Below, piece after piece: positions 10,074-21,978 of a DNA stretch of 64,000 bases. Positions within the stretch are counted from its first letter, which is position 1. Each line of letters starts with the position of its first letter. The stretch covers positions 310,001 to 374,000 of the forward strand of contig JAFKAC010000020.1 of assembly GCA_025766275.1 (NCBI GenBank). The letters are read 5' to 3'. Both the position numbers and the translations under genes were made by a program. The notes below the pieces were generated by a model that was not told the origin of the DNA, did not search any database, and saw only the letters and a list, made by a program, of their open reading frames with translations. The DNA comes from Lactarius indigo. Taxonomy: Eukaryota; Basidiomycota; Agaricomycetes; Russulales; Russulaceae.

Positions 10074-13000
10074 TCACTGTAATGACTCCAAGATTGAGTC
10101 AACGTCGATTGGTTCAATCTCAGTGTCTCCAACATAGTCAACGTCTAATGACTGTACACGGGCGTCGAAGTGTTCTGCCGCCTGTGTGACGGCAGAGATA
10201 TGCCCGTTCCTGTAAGCGCTTTTGAGAATTTGAAGCCCCTCGAAGATTTCTGGGGTCAGCAAATTTCTTCGTGAGCAGCCGGTTATCCCCCCACTGCTAA
10301 ATGCGCGTTCCAATGGTGTAGCTGATCCCTGGATTGCGAGGTAATCCCGGGCGATCCTCTTCAGTGTGGGGTATTTCGCATCGCTTTGGGTCTTCGTTTC
10401 CATATGCATTCATTAAAAGTATGCTGGACACAAATAAAAGAACTCACCCCCCACCACGAAACGACATCGGCCACACTCTCAACCCCAGAATGTAGGTATT
10501 GCTTGAGTTCATCGCGAGGATTGCCATCTGCCTTCTCTTTTTGTTGGAACAGCTTGACAGCCTCCAGAAGGTACGAACCGCTGTAGTGGGCTGATGGCTT
10601 AGGCACAGGTGGCACGATGGTGTCTTCAGTACGCGTTGTAGTTTCCGGAGTAATATAATATTTGTTGAACTAACGAGTTGATATCGGTATAAGAACAATT
10701 GAATATTAAAAAGATCACATACCACTTCCTCAAGCTCCCTCATAGCAACGGCATATTGTTCGTGATCCCATTGGACTCGGAAATAAAGATCCTTGAGATT
10801 TGGATCAAGAACTGGTGTAGTCAGCTCAAAGTTAAGAACGAGTACAAGTGTGAGAACTCACCGACACATATGAAATAAGTAACGCGTGAGCCTTCGACAC
10901 GAGTATACCACTTGCGAAGATTCTTGAGTCCTTCGTTCAGCGCGTCCTTCAGCTCGCGGTATTGAATGTGATCAGCCATAGTCTCCCAGTTTTTGATGAG
11001 GAACTCGAAAGTTGAGAGAACACGCCAGACGGTCGGGGTGTGCTCTTTCGAGAACGTCTGCTGAGCGTTGGACAGCTCCTGGTAGAGTATGAACAATAGA
11101 GAGAAGGCGGGAATTGGAAGAAAAAAAAACACACCCTTATGGAAGATTTGATATTTACGAGCCGTTCCCGGTCTTTCTGCGTCAGCTGAAAGTCGGCGTA
11201 GCTCCGCTGCCTGGTCAAGTTTGGGACTTGGTCGTTCACATCTGCGAGCAGAACAAATTGTTCAATTCCCTGTAGGAGATAAGTGTCAGTGATTGAGATG
11301 ATGAAAACGCGACACGCACCAATCGTAACTTGAGGAACCGGTCGAGGAAGCTGTAGAGGGACCCCCAGCGAGTTCGGATCCACACGATAAGCTCCAACGG
11401 TGCAGCCCCAACTTGAATGCAGGCCTCCCTGAAGTAGGCTCTGGCCTGCGGCGATTTACGAATCTGCAGTGCAACACACACACATTAGTGCAAATGCAAG
11501 TCCGGTGTGGAAGGAACTTACCTGTTTGACCAAGGCGACTGCTTTTCCGAGTGAACTACCTGAGTCGAAGACCTCCTCGTCCTCGTCCTCGTCCGAGTTG
11601 TTATCAGGGTCCTCCAGGTCTGGCCTGGTAAAAGCGTTCCTACGATTCGTGTCAGAGCCTAAACCTGGCGCGACCTTCTGTATAAAGTGCTTTGCTGCGA
11701 GGTGGAGTGAGTGTTCCATGCACCTGAGAGTTCAATTAGAATGTGTTCGGGAATACCTGGATGTAGCAGGACTTACAACATATCGTGTTCTACGGCGCTC
11801 CACTCGTCTTCTGTAGCGGCAAGCTTGTTCTGGAGCACGCGAATAGTTGTCCGATTGACAGCTGCCCCATCACTGGTAAACCAGCCGATCTATGTAGGTT
11901 CCGAGTGAGTCACAAGAAGAGAGAGACAACGAAAGCGTTACCTTTCCATGAAGCCCATAGCTGTCTAGCGTACGAGCCAGGATGTCGGCGATATTCTTAC
12001 CCGTGTGCCTACCCTTAATTTCCTCAAATATGAGCTGTTCACACTTGAGGCGCCATATGTGCGGTTGATCTGCTGGTGCATCTATATAGTGGGCCGTGAC
12101 AGATAGATAGGGGTCTCCAGGTTCCGAGGTCCACGTGTCGAAAGTGAACGATATCTTGCCAGGGGCTCTCTTCATGTTCTCACGCATTCTTCCCTGTGCA
12201 ATGTGAACACGTCTAAGTACCTCGGCGCGAATTGTGTTGCGGGAGGGTATGTCCTTCTCCAAAAGAGAAGGCCGACAGAACTTGAGGAGGCGGCGAAAAG
12301 CCCCACGCTCGACCAACAAGAATGCCTGAGGGCGGAAGAAGATCAAATTATAAAGTATTATAATGTGCGTATTCACTCACCTCGTCTTCACAGACAATAA
12401 GCTCGATGATGTGGTCGAGTAAGCCTGCAGTTGTAAATGGAGGGACCTTCGGTTCGCGAGTGACCACGCCATCTAAACTTGTCTGGGTGAGACTACACGA
12501 AATGTGAACCGATTGTCAAGTGAATATGGGATAGCGGCGACGTACCTGCTGCTGCGTGAACTGGCAGGAAGGCAGGAGAGGGTGCGGGGATGTGGCTCGA
12601 TGCCAAGTACTTTACAGCGTTTGCAATACAAGTTTACATGATGCCTAGAAAGGATCAGAAGATTGCGCAAATAGAGAGTAGTAGATTACCTTGCAATATG
12701 CATCTGCAAAGAGCTCGTGCTCCCTGTCAATATGCACGAGTTCTGGTTGATCGAGAGATCCTTCCTTCAAATAACTTCAGTGAACGAAGGGAAAACAGGA
12801 AAATAAAATATACTCACTCGCAGATCGTGCACAAGTGTGCATCGGAGATCTTGCCTGAAACCGGGTGCTTATACTCCTTTTGCCGTTTAAAGATAAGGAG
12901 GATATCTGCCGTAGGGTTTTGTCTCGGTTTGAAGTTCACGGCCTGAATAATCGATGAGATTATTTACGGAGATGTGAGTAGGCGACATACCTCATGGTCC

Positions 13001-13491
13001 GCATCTGCCATCGCCCTGATAGACCCATAGCCGCCGGTAGACGTAAGATTACCCACATCTTGTGACTCCATGGAAGCGTCACTGTCAGGCACGTTGGACA
13101 CGAGGTCATTCACATCGTGTGTTGGCACCACGGAACTGTCATCGTCATCGCCGTCGTCGCCGTCATATGATGAGGCATCGTCGATATTGACACTGATCTT
13201 GCGTGCGATGCGCCGATCTCCAGTAGACGTACTTGAGGCCTTGCGTTTGGCAGCCGGTTTAACACCTCTTGTCACTGCAGAACCCGAAGATGCCTCGGCT
13301 GCCTCAAGAGCTCGCCGAGATGGGCAATGAGCACGTCCTGATCGCCTAGCGCTGACAGCAGAACCACCCAAGCTCTGAGAAGGAAATGGGATCGACTCAT
13401 CTGCGTCGAATGTCCAAGTCATCTCCGAGGCGTCCTTCAACGATCCATCGGGTCGGACAGCGTGCCCCGGATCTTCTGTGTTTGAGGACAT
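10074..13491 (-). CDS. hAT transposase, multi-exon
   Basis: The gene reads from 13491 to the TGA at 10074-10076 with many short introns. The N-terminal exon (13491-12964) is acidic and Ser-rich. Then comes a BED-type finger block (HPVSGKISDAHLCTICE near 12,830-12,880, followed by TGSTSSLQMHIAR and HHVNLYCKRC). The core has PPFTTAGLLDHIIELIV and RPSLLEKDIPSR, the first Asp in FTFDTWTS (near 12,150), the second in FTSDGA (near 11,855), and the RTRWGSL block (near 11,375). The C-terminal dimerisation domain is split by an intron (ends DVVSWWG; resumes YPTLKRIARDYLAIQGSA ... ERAFSSGG, 10,400-10,260). Exon borders were not all resolved, so I cannot say whether it is fully intact. I see no obvious in-exon stops. 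Confidence 0.85.
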
Positions 13492-13730
13492 TGTCTAAAA
13501 GATGAGCTGGTTGTCGTAGGGACATACCTTGCTTTTATCCTTTTTTTGCCCCCTCTGTACGTTAACGTTGCAGAGGTGAAGAAGTGCATTTGAGGTGTTT
13601 CGAATTGACCTAGAGGACTGTGGAGGTGGTGAGGTAGCGAGAAAATAACTCGTGATGAGAGGACAACCTGTCGGCCCGACACGTGACTGGGCTTCCCAGA
13701 TCTGCGTTGACTCATGTTTCATCTTTTTTC

Positions 13731-14280
13731 CCATCACTCGCTTCGATTTTTAACAAGCTTTCTTTCCTTCCCCCACCATCGTCTCACGTCTAGTCGCCTC
13801 TTCGCCTCGCCAGATGCCCAACTACTCCGACGTCAACGGCTGTCCTCGACTACCTACACCATAGCCGACAATGCCGAGGTTGAAACATCGTCAAGGGTCG
13901 CACATCAAAACACTCCCTGTCTTGTGGGCTGTCGTCAAGGGTCTCACCTTCAGGCTGTCGTCAAGGATCTCGCCTCAGAACATTTCCTCCATCCCCTGTC
14001 CTGTGGGGCCTTGTCATTGTATATACTTTCGGCGGCCAATGACCGGCCTGTTTGTCGGGAAAAGGTGCGCTGCATTAAATCATTCCTCGTCTCGCGGGCT
14101 GTCGTCAAGGGGTCCTGCCTCCAGGCTGTCGTCAAGGATCTTGCCCCAGAACATTCCCTCCATCCCCTGTCCTGCGGGCCCTTGTCGTTGTATATACCTT
14201 CGGCGGCCGATGACCGGCCTGTTTGTCTGAAAAAGGTGCGCCGCAATCTTAGTTTCTCTCTCGTACTATCTATCTACAGG
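13731..14280 (+). repeat. Inverted copy of the 16,560-16,835 segment, with an internal 170-bp tandem duplication
   Basis: The stretch CCCATCACTCGCTTC through the CATCAAAACACTCCC region resembles the reverse complement of about 16,835-16,650 over roughly 180 bp, including a short open frame starting M(P/S)N(Y/H)SD. In the left copy that frame is stopped by TAG near 13,861. Beyond it, 13924-14093 and 14094-14255 are two diverged 170-bp direct repeats, each with GGCTGTCGTCAAGG twice. Function unknown. Confidence 0.65.
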
Positions 14281-14313
14281 GTTGGTCATTACCGCTCCTG
14301 TTGTTCCCTTCAT

Positions 14314-15227
14314 TTACGTGCGTAGGCACTTCCATCCCCCCTCCGGCAGCCGGGCATTACTCATCATGGCGGCAACCCTCTTTTTGGCGTTGGCACGTTC
14401 TTGGGCTTCATCACTGTCAGGCTCGTTTTTATGTAAGTCCCCTGAGATGATACGAGCGTTGGTGCTGTTGTCGGTGTCAGCTTGGCTTGAAGCTTGTAAG
14501 TTCACTTTCCAATTGGCCTGGATGTTGGACCCCCCCGATACTAGTAGGGTGGCATTGCATCGCTTGAGGCCTTTAGTGGCATTCCTGGATACGGCAGTAA
14601 GTGAGAAGTCCAAGTATTCGGTCTCATCAGCCGAGCATTCGGTCTCATCGTCACCGCCCAGAGACTCGCCCGGACAGCTTGCAACTCTGCTGTCCCCGAG
14701 GTTGCCCATCATGTCCGCGGCAGGCCTAGCTTCACAGGTCACTATACGCTACTAGGTCAATTGATCGCACTTACTCTGTGTCAGGTTTGGTTTCGGCAGT
14801 ATCCAAGACCGAGTATTCGGTCTCATCGTCTGGGTATTCGGTCTCATCAGCCGAGAATTCAGTCTCATCATCACCGCCCAGAGACCCGCCCGGACAGCTT
14901 GCGACTCTGCTGTCCCCAAAGTTGCCCATCATGTCCACGGCAGGCCTAGCTTCACAGGTCATTATATGTTACTAGGTCAAATGATCGCACTTACTCTGTG
15001 TCAGGTTCCGTTTCGCCAGTATCCAAGACCCTGAAAGACTTCATGTACGTTGAAACGCTACTTAGGCTGGGGAGTTGAATTTCCGCCACTGATCTTGTTG
15101 CTGGCTTGGGACCCCCCTCAGTCATTGTGATCCGTGCGATGGCCACCTGACGCCTTGCATTGGCATGTGATAGACGTATCCCAACAGGCATGTTGGAGAC
15201 TCGGGGAGGATGGAAGAGGCGTGGCAT
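14314..15227 (-). CDS. Predicted three-exon gene inside the hAT, with a duplicated acidic exon
   Basis: Exons 15227-14995, 14945-14775 and 14725-14314 join in phase through two introns of 49 nt with the same sequence at their ends (GAGTAAGTGCGATCA ... GCTAG). The product is about 271 residues. The middle exon and the start of the last are copies of each other: both read PA(V/A)DMMGN(F/L)GDSRVASCPG, then SLGGDDETE and SADETEY. The end of exon 1 (VLDTGETEPDTE) also matches the end of exon 2 (VLDTAETKPDTE). So an exon with its intron was duplicated and the frame was kept. No known domain recognised. It could be a transposon accessory gene or a captured host gene; it lies upstream of the transposase on the same strand. 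Confidence 0.5.
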
Positions 15228-16080
15228 AGGGTAATAAATAAATAAAGGTGTGTGTCTCTATCTTCGATCATTCGATTTTCTTATGACACCACTTGCAATC
15301 CTGTGTGTCGCACAATAAAGTTGGAAGCACCGATGAACATGAATTGGTGGGGTGGTGCTAATGCCCGAGAAAGGCGGACGTTGGACAGGCGACTGAAACG
15401 ACTGAGTGGTTTCAAGGCTACTACAGTACATAAGAGTCTAATGTACGTCACACGGACAGTGCGACACTCGGACAGGATTGTAAGTGACAACATAACGAAC
15501 TGAATATATAGTGTTGTAATAGACCAAGTGTATGGCGTCTGTGTATCCCTGGGGTCCAAAAATCATGTAAAAGCTGTTTCGTCGATGGGTAGAAACAGAC
15601 TGACCTTTGTTTTTTTACCCCCACACCACACCTCTTCCATTCTCTTTGAGACAGGGTCAATCTTGTCTGGGAGATGAACCGGATACGGGCCCATATGCGC
15701 TCATGCATGCCTCCACGGTGACTGCACCTGAGCCTGGGTGCGCGTAGACTAGCGACTCGAGCGCTCTGACCATTACCTCTGGAATGGGATTGTGTTGGGC
15801 GGGAGCGTGGCAGAGTGGATCCATGTAGCGCTACTCATCCTCGGGCTCTTCCATGTGGTGTCGATCTTCCTCGACCGCTGGGATCCCACAGTAGAGTAAT
15901 GATGTCGACGAGATTACTAAGTTCCGTAGTCGAGAGCGTGCGTAAGAAGCCTCGAGGGGGATGGTGCGTTGCCCAGTAAAGGGCTGCAGGCGGGCACGCA
16001 TGAGTGAAAACACGTACCTAGGGCCCTAGGGCTGCAGCGGCAGACAGCCCCCCTGTCGTGACTCCTATTCTGATTATTAG
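15228..16080. other. hAT interior without recognised gene
   Basis: Short frames on both strands only. AATA microsatellite-like run at about 15,232-15,244. No domain seen. Confidence 0.4.
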
Positions 16081-16896
16081 TTAGGGTCGTGCTTTTGAGC
16101 TCAAATGTATTTTATTAAACGCGAGTTCGACCCTCATATACCTCAAGCAACAGTAAGTAGGGGTGGTGTAGTCGAAAATGCCAAGTCGAGATTGGGCTGG
16201 TAGATATCGCAAGTAGGGGAAAGTAAGTAAGTAAGTAAGGAGGGGCTTTAGCGACAGAGTCCGTGAGTTGGAAAGGTGAGGATAACACGCGTAAGCGGGT
16301 CCCAAGGTCGGCGGTCTTGAATGAAGCCGGAACCAGGAAGGCCAGTGAAACGGGGTAAATGGGTAGCGCAAGAGGGGTAAGTAGACGAGACATGTTGGTC
16401 TGAAACGAACGTGAGAAAGAACGATATTGGCCAAAGAGGCAGTACAAGTTGGTTTTGACAAGGCACGCAGCGCACTGGAGGAAGCGAAAAGTAAGAGATT
16501 CGAAGGGTCGAAGGGAGGTTTGAGGCGTACCTTTGCTTGAGACAAAGAGCGTGACACAAGGCCTGTCAGCCGAGGGTATACGCGTTGACAATGTTGCACG
16601 GTTGTGCGAAAGTTAGGTAAAGAAAGGCTCGCAACACGGGGAACAGAAGGGAGTATGTTTTGAAGCGAGACCCTTGGCGACGTTTTGAGCGAGTTGCCTT
16701 CGGGTATGGTGTGGGTGGACGAGGGCCGTCGGAGTCGGAGTGGTTGGACATTGGGAAAGGGCGAAGGAGCGACTGGGGTTGAGACGAGATGGTGGGGGAA
16801 AGAAAGAAAGAAAGTTGGAGAATGAAGCGAGTGATGGGCTTTTGATAAAAGGCGAAGACCGCTGATCTTCCTTCCGAGGATGGAGAGCCGAGTCAC
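16081..16896 (-). other. Transcribed-looking repeat unit inside the hAT, probably not coding
   Basis: A 271-codon open frame runs on the minus strand but is compositionally odd (Ser/Leu/Pro/Arg rich) with no domain. A competing 61-codon frame (16751-16566) starts MSNHSDSDGP and is the one shared with the inverted copy at 13.8 kb. A GTAAG repeat lies at 16,223-16,242. The stretch around 16,145-16,200 (GTCGAAAATGC(C/T)AAGTC) resembles 44,455-44,485, and the piece around 16,530-16,560 resembles 43,975-44,010 and 44,820-44,850, so this is a dispersed repeat family. Confidence 0.4.
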
Positions 16897-17598
16897 GTGT
16901 CAGGCTGATGATTCTGAAACGACCGAAAGCACTTACAAGGGCCGCGGCACCCTCACACTGCACAGGCCGCCAACGTCCGCGGTTGTTGGTGCTGTCGCCC
17001 AGGAGGCAAAATTAAAACGAAAGAATGAATCTATGATTAAAGAGAATGAGGACATACCGAGTGGAAGCTGTTCTGCGTGAAAACAGCTCTATGCAAAGCC
17101 CAAGGGCTAACTGGTTGGCCGTCAATCTTGCCGTCGATGATGATGTCTTGATCGTTTGGCCGAAGGCCTGCAGTGTTGGCGAACTGCGTGAAAGGTGCCT
17201 TGAATCAGTCTTCAGGTAGCGGGAGCAATTTACTGCATTGAACGGCCCATTGTAGGGCGAGACAAAGGACTTGTGGTGGTGACTGTGGCAGGGTGCCAGG
17301 TATCTGTGCGAGTGCGCCGTTAAATGGCAAGTTATGTGAGGCGACATTTGCGTCAAGTTCGTAATTGCTCACCTAAACTTGCTGCCTAAACCAAGTTCCA
17401 GCGCGTACATCTCAGCTAGATGCGAGAGTCAAGAATACCTGAGTCCGAACGCGTTCAGAAGCGTTCACCTACGGTTCAGCAGAATCTGAGTCTTGCTGAA
17501 CCGCGAACGGAACTGTGGTCCGGTCCAGGACAGTCGGCCGAACCTGAACCTAAGATTGGGGTCTGGTTCAGTTAGGTTCGGGTCCGAACCAAAGTTCA

Positions 17599-17620
17599 GA
17601 ACTGAACTTTGACATCACTA
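17599..17620 (-). repeat. hAT right terminal inverted repeat
   Basis: Reverse complement of 9433-9454 with one mismatch. It is followed by the target duplicate AGTGTGTG at 17621-17628. Confidence 0.92.
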
Positions 17621-20600
17621 AGTGTGTGAGTAGATGCGGTAGCGTTGAGATGGGTGGGTGGATTGAATGTAGTGTCTCCACTCGACGGTCCACTGATGGT
17701 AGGCGCGCTGGCGAGCTTTCTTTTTGACATGTGGGGCAGACTGGACGGGCCTCAGAGCCGAGCGGGGGGTGAGTGTGCAGGTGTGGAGGGCAGCCTTCCT
17801 AGCAGAGGAGTCCGACGGTCTCTGGTGTTTGGCTGGTGCCCATACTAGGTGGATCCTCGTGTTCCTATGCGTGGAGTAGAAGCCTGTAAGCGCTCTATGG
17901 AACCGGAGGAGCTCCGTTTGGTTCTCCAGCGACCTGGTATTGGTGATATGGGCGATTGCTGCAGCGTCATCCGAGAGTACGTAGATGTGAGCAAGGGGGG
18001 CACGTGAGAACTCAGTTGAAATCATCTCGGCAATTTTGGACAAGCTGAAGAGGTGGACGTCGTACATTTCTACCCCTGTGCCCAGGCACCAGGCCTGTGT
18101 GCGTGTTTCCTTCCCTCCTTGCCAGACACTGGCGGCAGCACCACCTACCAGTTGATCGTTGGTTCGGTTTTTGTTGGAGACCGTTCCGGCGGCTTGGATT
18201 ATGACTGTACTTGAGGTGGTTGACTCTGCGTAAAGGTTGTTGACCTCCTCGTTCTGACGCTCTGGGTCCGAGCAGCCTTCGGAAGACACATGTGCCTCCC
18301 AATTGTGCACCTCCCAGGGGGCGATGGCGGTGACATCAACTCGCTCCATCAGTAAGGGGTCAACGCGCGTGCCCAGGGCCTCTAGAGCAGTGGGGCGCTG
18401 TGTGGTCCTTTTGTTTTGGGCCCTGAGTGCGCTGTTTGTTATTGTCCCTCCATCGCTGGAGTGAGGACCGCTTTGGACTGGAGGGGCCCAGTCGTTGCCC
18501 AGGCGAGCTATGAGCTGAGAAGTCTGGGGGACATGGAACAGCCTGAGGGCGGAGGTGTGTGTCAGCTTTTCAAGGTAGAGCTTGGCAGGTAGGATCCATA
18601 GCAGTTCATGAAGGGGGCCGCGTGGCACTGTGCGGAACGACCCAGACACTACCTTGACCCCTTCATTCATGACGAGTTGGATTTTCTTTATCAGAGATGC
18701 CTTCTTCCTTGAGGTCATCCAAAGCTGGAATCCGTAGGATAAGACTGGCATACAAACAGCATTAAAGAGAAGGTGCCAGTTCGCCGTGGAGATGCCCCTT
18801 TGGGAAGTGCCGAGCATCTGTAGGGCCTTCAGGGAGGCGCGTGCCTGATTGCACATCGTGGTCACGTGTGGCTCCCAATCTAAGCATTGGTTAATGAAGA
18901 AGCCAAGGTATCGTATAGTAGGTGAGGGGAGGACTGTATAGTACGTATTATGCTCGGGGTCAGGTAGGTAGATAACTGGGGGGGGTGGGGGGGTGGACTT
19001 TCGTGTGCCTGGTGGGATGAAGTAAATAAGTTCAGTTTTGTCTGGTTTGCAGGTGAGGTTAGACTGATGGAGCCAGTCTTCGCATTGCACATATCGGTTG
19101 CAGATGAGGTAGTTTACCTCCTGCCAGTCTTTCCCATGTGCGAAAATGATGCCATCATCAACGTACATACCTAGCGTGGTGTCCATGTCAGGGGGACAAA
19201 GCTTAAGGAGGGTGGAGGTGTAGATGGCAGAGAGGATGGGGGATATGGGGGAGCCTTGCAGTGTTCCAATAGGCTGGCCCCGTTCAGTTCTGAAGGCGCT
19301 GTTGAAGGAGAGGGTTACCTGCCTGTCTGATAGGAAGGAGTCGACCCAGCCCGTGATCAGCTCAGAGAAGCCAAGGATCTGTAAGGTGCAGACTAGTCTT
19401 TTGTGGTGGACGTGGTCGAAAAAGCCCTTGATGTCGAAAAGGAGGGCGCCGCTCTTCCTTTTTGTTGCGAAGGCCTTCTGGATGTCATGGGTGAGTGTGA
19501 GGCCGGCGTCCAAGGTGGATGAGAAGGCATGAGTGCCATATTGGGTCGTGGGGAGAAGCTGGTATTTGTCCACGTCAAAAAGAAGGCATTTGGCTATTAC
19601 CTTCTCGAGTAGTTTGCTCAGGCACTCAATGAGTGAGATTGGTCGGTATGCTTTGGGTAGTAGGTAATCGTCTTTCCCAGGCTTGGGAATGACAACTACT
19701 GTGGCCCTCCTCCACATATGGGGGTGGTGCTGAAGGTGGAGGCAGGCGTTGAAGACGTGGATAGTGAAAGTCTCGATCCGCTCCCACGCGAGCTTGAGTA
19801 TCCACCAAGAGATGCCCAATTCACCAGGTGCGGAGGAATTATCACATTCGCAAAGGAGGGGGTCAACCTCTTTGGCAATGATCACCTCGAACGGTTGCAC
19901 TGGTAGGGGTGGTGGGTCGTCAGGTTGGCTAGCTGGGACGTCCCGGAGGTCTGACGCAAAGAACTTGTTGGAGAGGGCATCAGAGATCTGGTCCCTTTCG
20001 AAAATGATGGTTCCATCTGGGTTGCAGAGGGCTGGTATTCCTGCCAGTCGTCTCCCATGTCTCCAGGAGGCGACGTCCCATATGTTACCATTCTTGATTA
20101 CGTTCTTGTAGTAAGAGCATTTACTCGCTTTGGTGGTCTTTCTGAGATGTTTGGCAGCATTCTTACGTTCTGTGGAGTCGCCTGGTGGGAGTGAGCGAAG
20201 GGCGTGGGCAGCCGCAGCGCATTCGTCATTCCACCACGGGTGGGAGTGGGCTTTACCAGGAATCTTTTCTTTCATATGTTCGCTGCAGGCATCGCTGATC
20301 GCAGTCTGTAGTAGCTGGGCCACGAGATCGAGTTCCTCATGGGTGGTGATATCGTTGCCAGTGATCGGTGGTAGTCGTGCGGAGATGTCATCTAGCCATG
20401 CCTTCTGTGCGTCATCGTCTTCAAAGTCGATGGAGAAACCCTTCAGGCACTCTTGCTTAGCCCCCCGGTAAGTGCCCTCCAGCTGCCAGACCGTTCGAAT
20501 GGCTGCGTGGTCAGACCCTATAGAGGCTTCCCAGTCCGTTATAGGTGGGGTGAGGTCAAGATTCATGATTGCTGCACAGTTATGCCAGACTAAGTCCAGC

Positions 20601-21978
20601 ATGCTGGCGCGTTCTGTCTCGAGGCCTTTCCGAGTTGGTTCCCCGGGCACAGACATGAGCTCAAGAGCCTGGGATGCCGCCCATTGCTCGAACTCGAATG
20701 TGTGGGAGAAGGATGACCAATCCCTCGGGGACCATCTCTGGGAGTGAAGGTCGAAGTCGCCAACCAGGATGGTCGGGACTGTGGGGTCTAAATCGAGAGT
20801 AAGTAGGGAGCGTAGGACTGGTCAATGTTTTCGATAGACCCGCATGGTCTCAGTGGCATCTCACTTTCATCGTGTGACAGCTTTCCCTTTTCATATACGA
20901 TATTCTATAAGCCCTAGGCGGTTTCCTTGACATTCGATGGATCCACGACGGGATCGTGACGCCTGGTCCTTATTGTACAGCGCAAGGCATTATTCAGCAA
21001 ATCGGTGAACTCGGAGTCGCACTGATCACTCTCGTATGCGCCTCTTACCGTGGCCGGCTTCTCAGAACGCTGATGTACAACTGACCAGATAATCGCTATC
21101 CACACATTCGTAGTGGCTCTGTGGAACGTAGGAGCTCGAGCATGTCGCTTTGCTTTTGGCATTGTTGCCCTCGCATCTCTTTTCAACGCGCTCTGGGTTG
21201 TTGTAGGCAATCACGTTCATAAGAACTTTGAGACACCTACACCTGTGAATATCCCCAATTTTCTTACTTCCGCATCTCGCCACTGACACTGTCTGGCTAG
21301 TATTGGTGCTGGGTTGGTCCTGAATACAAATTGGAACGCTTAGCTGGGGAATACGTTTGGATTTGGACCGCTTTGTTTGCTTCGGCGATGATGTACATCC
21401 CACTCTACTTCTGGGCGAAGGGTCGCTTGTCGGCTGATCCTGATAAGTGGTACAAGTTTCGTCTCAGCGAGTCCGATGACGGGTACACACAAAGGCGAGC
21501 TGCGTTGGGGTTGCTTTTGTGGGTCGTAGCCTTTCTACTGCAAACATCCCTCATAAGTTTCTCAGCTACCCACTTGCGTACTCCTTCATGGTCCTTCCAC
21601 TCTCGGTTGCCCGTTGGTCGCTGTTCGATCACAAGAATGTGTCCACGGGGGGTACCGTTTTTGCTGTCTCGGTGTATAACCTCTCAGGCGCGATCAACGT
21701 CCTTCTATTTCTAATCGTCCGACCTCAACTTCTCCTATTCTCCCCCCCCCCCCCCCGAGGAGTTTAGTGAACCCGGGATAGTAGAACTTCGCCCAAGACT
21801 TCATACAACTACAGACTCTGCGATATTCCCCGATAGGACAATATACAGCCATAGTCCGCAACCGACTGGGTTGAAGGTCGTAGACTATGCGGAAGACAAT
21901 GTCGGGAATTCGGCTGTTGACGGCAACAGCAGAGTGCTATCTCGCATCGATTCTAGGCCAAGGTTGGACGACATTTGA

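Larger units (their letters stand above)
9433..17620 (-). mobile_element. hAT DNA transposon, 8.2 kb, with extra internal sequence
   Basis: Terminal inverted repeats are 9433-9454 and 17599-17620 (TAGTGATGTCAAAGTTC then G/A then GTTC, one mismatch). The 8-bp target duplications are AGCGTGTG (9425-9432) and AGTGTGTG (17621-17628), differing only by CpG to TpG. Next to both ends are many GGTCCGG/CCGGACC and GGTTC(A/G)G subterminal repeats. The transposase occupies 10,074-13,491 on the minus strand; the rest (13.7-17.4 kb) is other material described separately. Confidence 0.93.
8713..20817 (-). mobile_element. 5'-truncated Tad-like LINE, itself split by a hAT transposon
   Basis: The element lies on the minus strand: its poly(A) tail is the T16 run at 8713-8728 and its 5' end is at 20817, with a 15-bp duplication on both sides. 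The frame is already inside the endonuclease domain at 20817, so ORF1 and the first part of ORF2 are lost, as is common for incomplete reverse transcription. Positions 9433-17620 are a later hAT insertion; about 3.9 kb of LINE remains. Confidence 0.93.
8978..20817 (-). pseudogene. LINE ORF2 (endonuclease-RT-RNase H), interrupted
   Basis: Coding parts are 20817-17629 and, beyond the hAT, 9432-8978 (TAG stop). Joined across the hAT they keep one frame with no stop that I see, about 1,214 codons. The frame enters at the end of an APE-type endonuclease (GDFDLH near 20,755; SDHAAIR later). The RT has AYRPISL, FDIKGFFDHVHH, GTLQGSPISPILSAIY and the YVDD box. RNase H follows (VLSDDAAAI ... HLVWAPAKH), and the C-terminus past the hAT has a CX1CX7HHX4C-type finger (near 9,205-9,250) usual for this group. 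Tad/R1-like LINEs with RNase H are common in filamentous fungi. This copy is dead by truncation and insertion only, so its loss of function is structural rather than from point decay. Confidence 0.9.
3728..21978 (+). pseudogene. cAMP-receptor/Git3-like 7TM receptor, left tandem copy, split by three transposons
   Basis: Exons matching the right-hand copy (26,048-27,588) lie at 3728-3808, 8501-8563, 8618-8695, 20881-21033, 21089-21244, 21301-21518 and 21566-21978. Exons 2-6 have exactly the same lengths as in the right copy (63, 78, 153, 156, 218 nt). The Copia element sits in intron 1, and the LINE (with a hAT inside) in intron 3, so each insertion alone might have been spliceable. The coding sequence is nevertheless dead: codon 10 of exon 4 is TAA (20,908-20,910) where the right copy has CAA, and a C run of 15 at 21,742-21,756 shifts the frame just before the cytoplasmic tail. 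Exon 1 is 48 nt shorter than in the right copy. Receptor motifs remain readable: the TM3 Cys region in exon 4 and the YWCW extracellular-loop motif at the start of exon 6. Upstream (about 3,620-3,728) and 3' flanks also match the right copy, so the duplicated unit includes the promoter. Confidence 0.85.

Noticed and set aside
13924..14255. CRISPR-like array
   Set aside because: Only two long diverged 170-bp units in a eukaryotic transposon; no short repeats or spacers.
16081..16896. 271-codon frame as a protein gene
   Set aside because: No domain, biased composition, and the competing short frame is the one shared with the inverted copy.
18012..20747. Several plus-strand frames over the LINE
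   Set aside because: Antisense shadows of ORF2, no domain.
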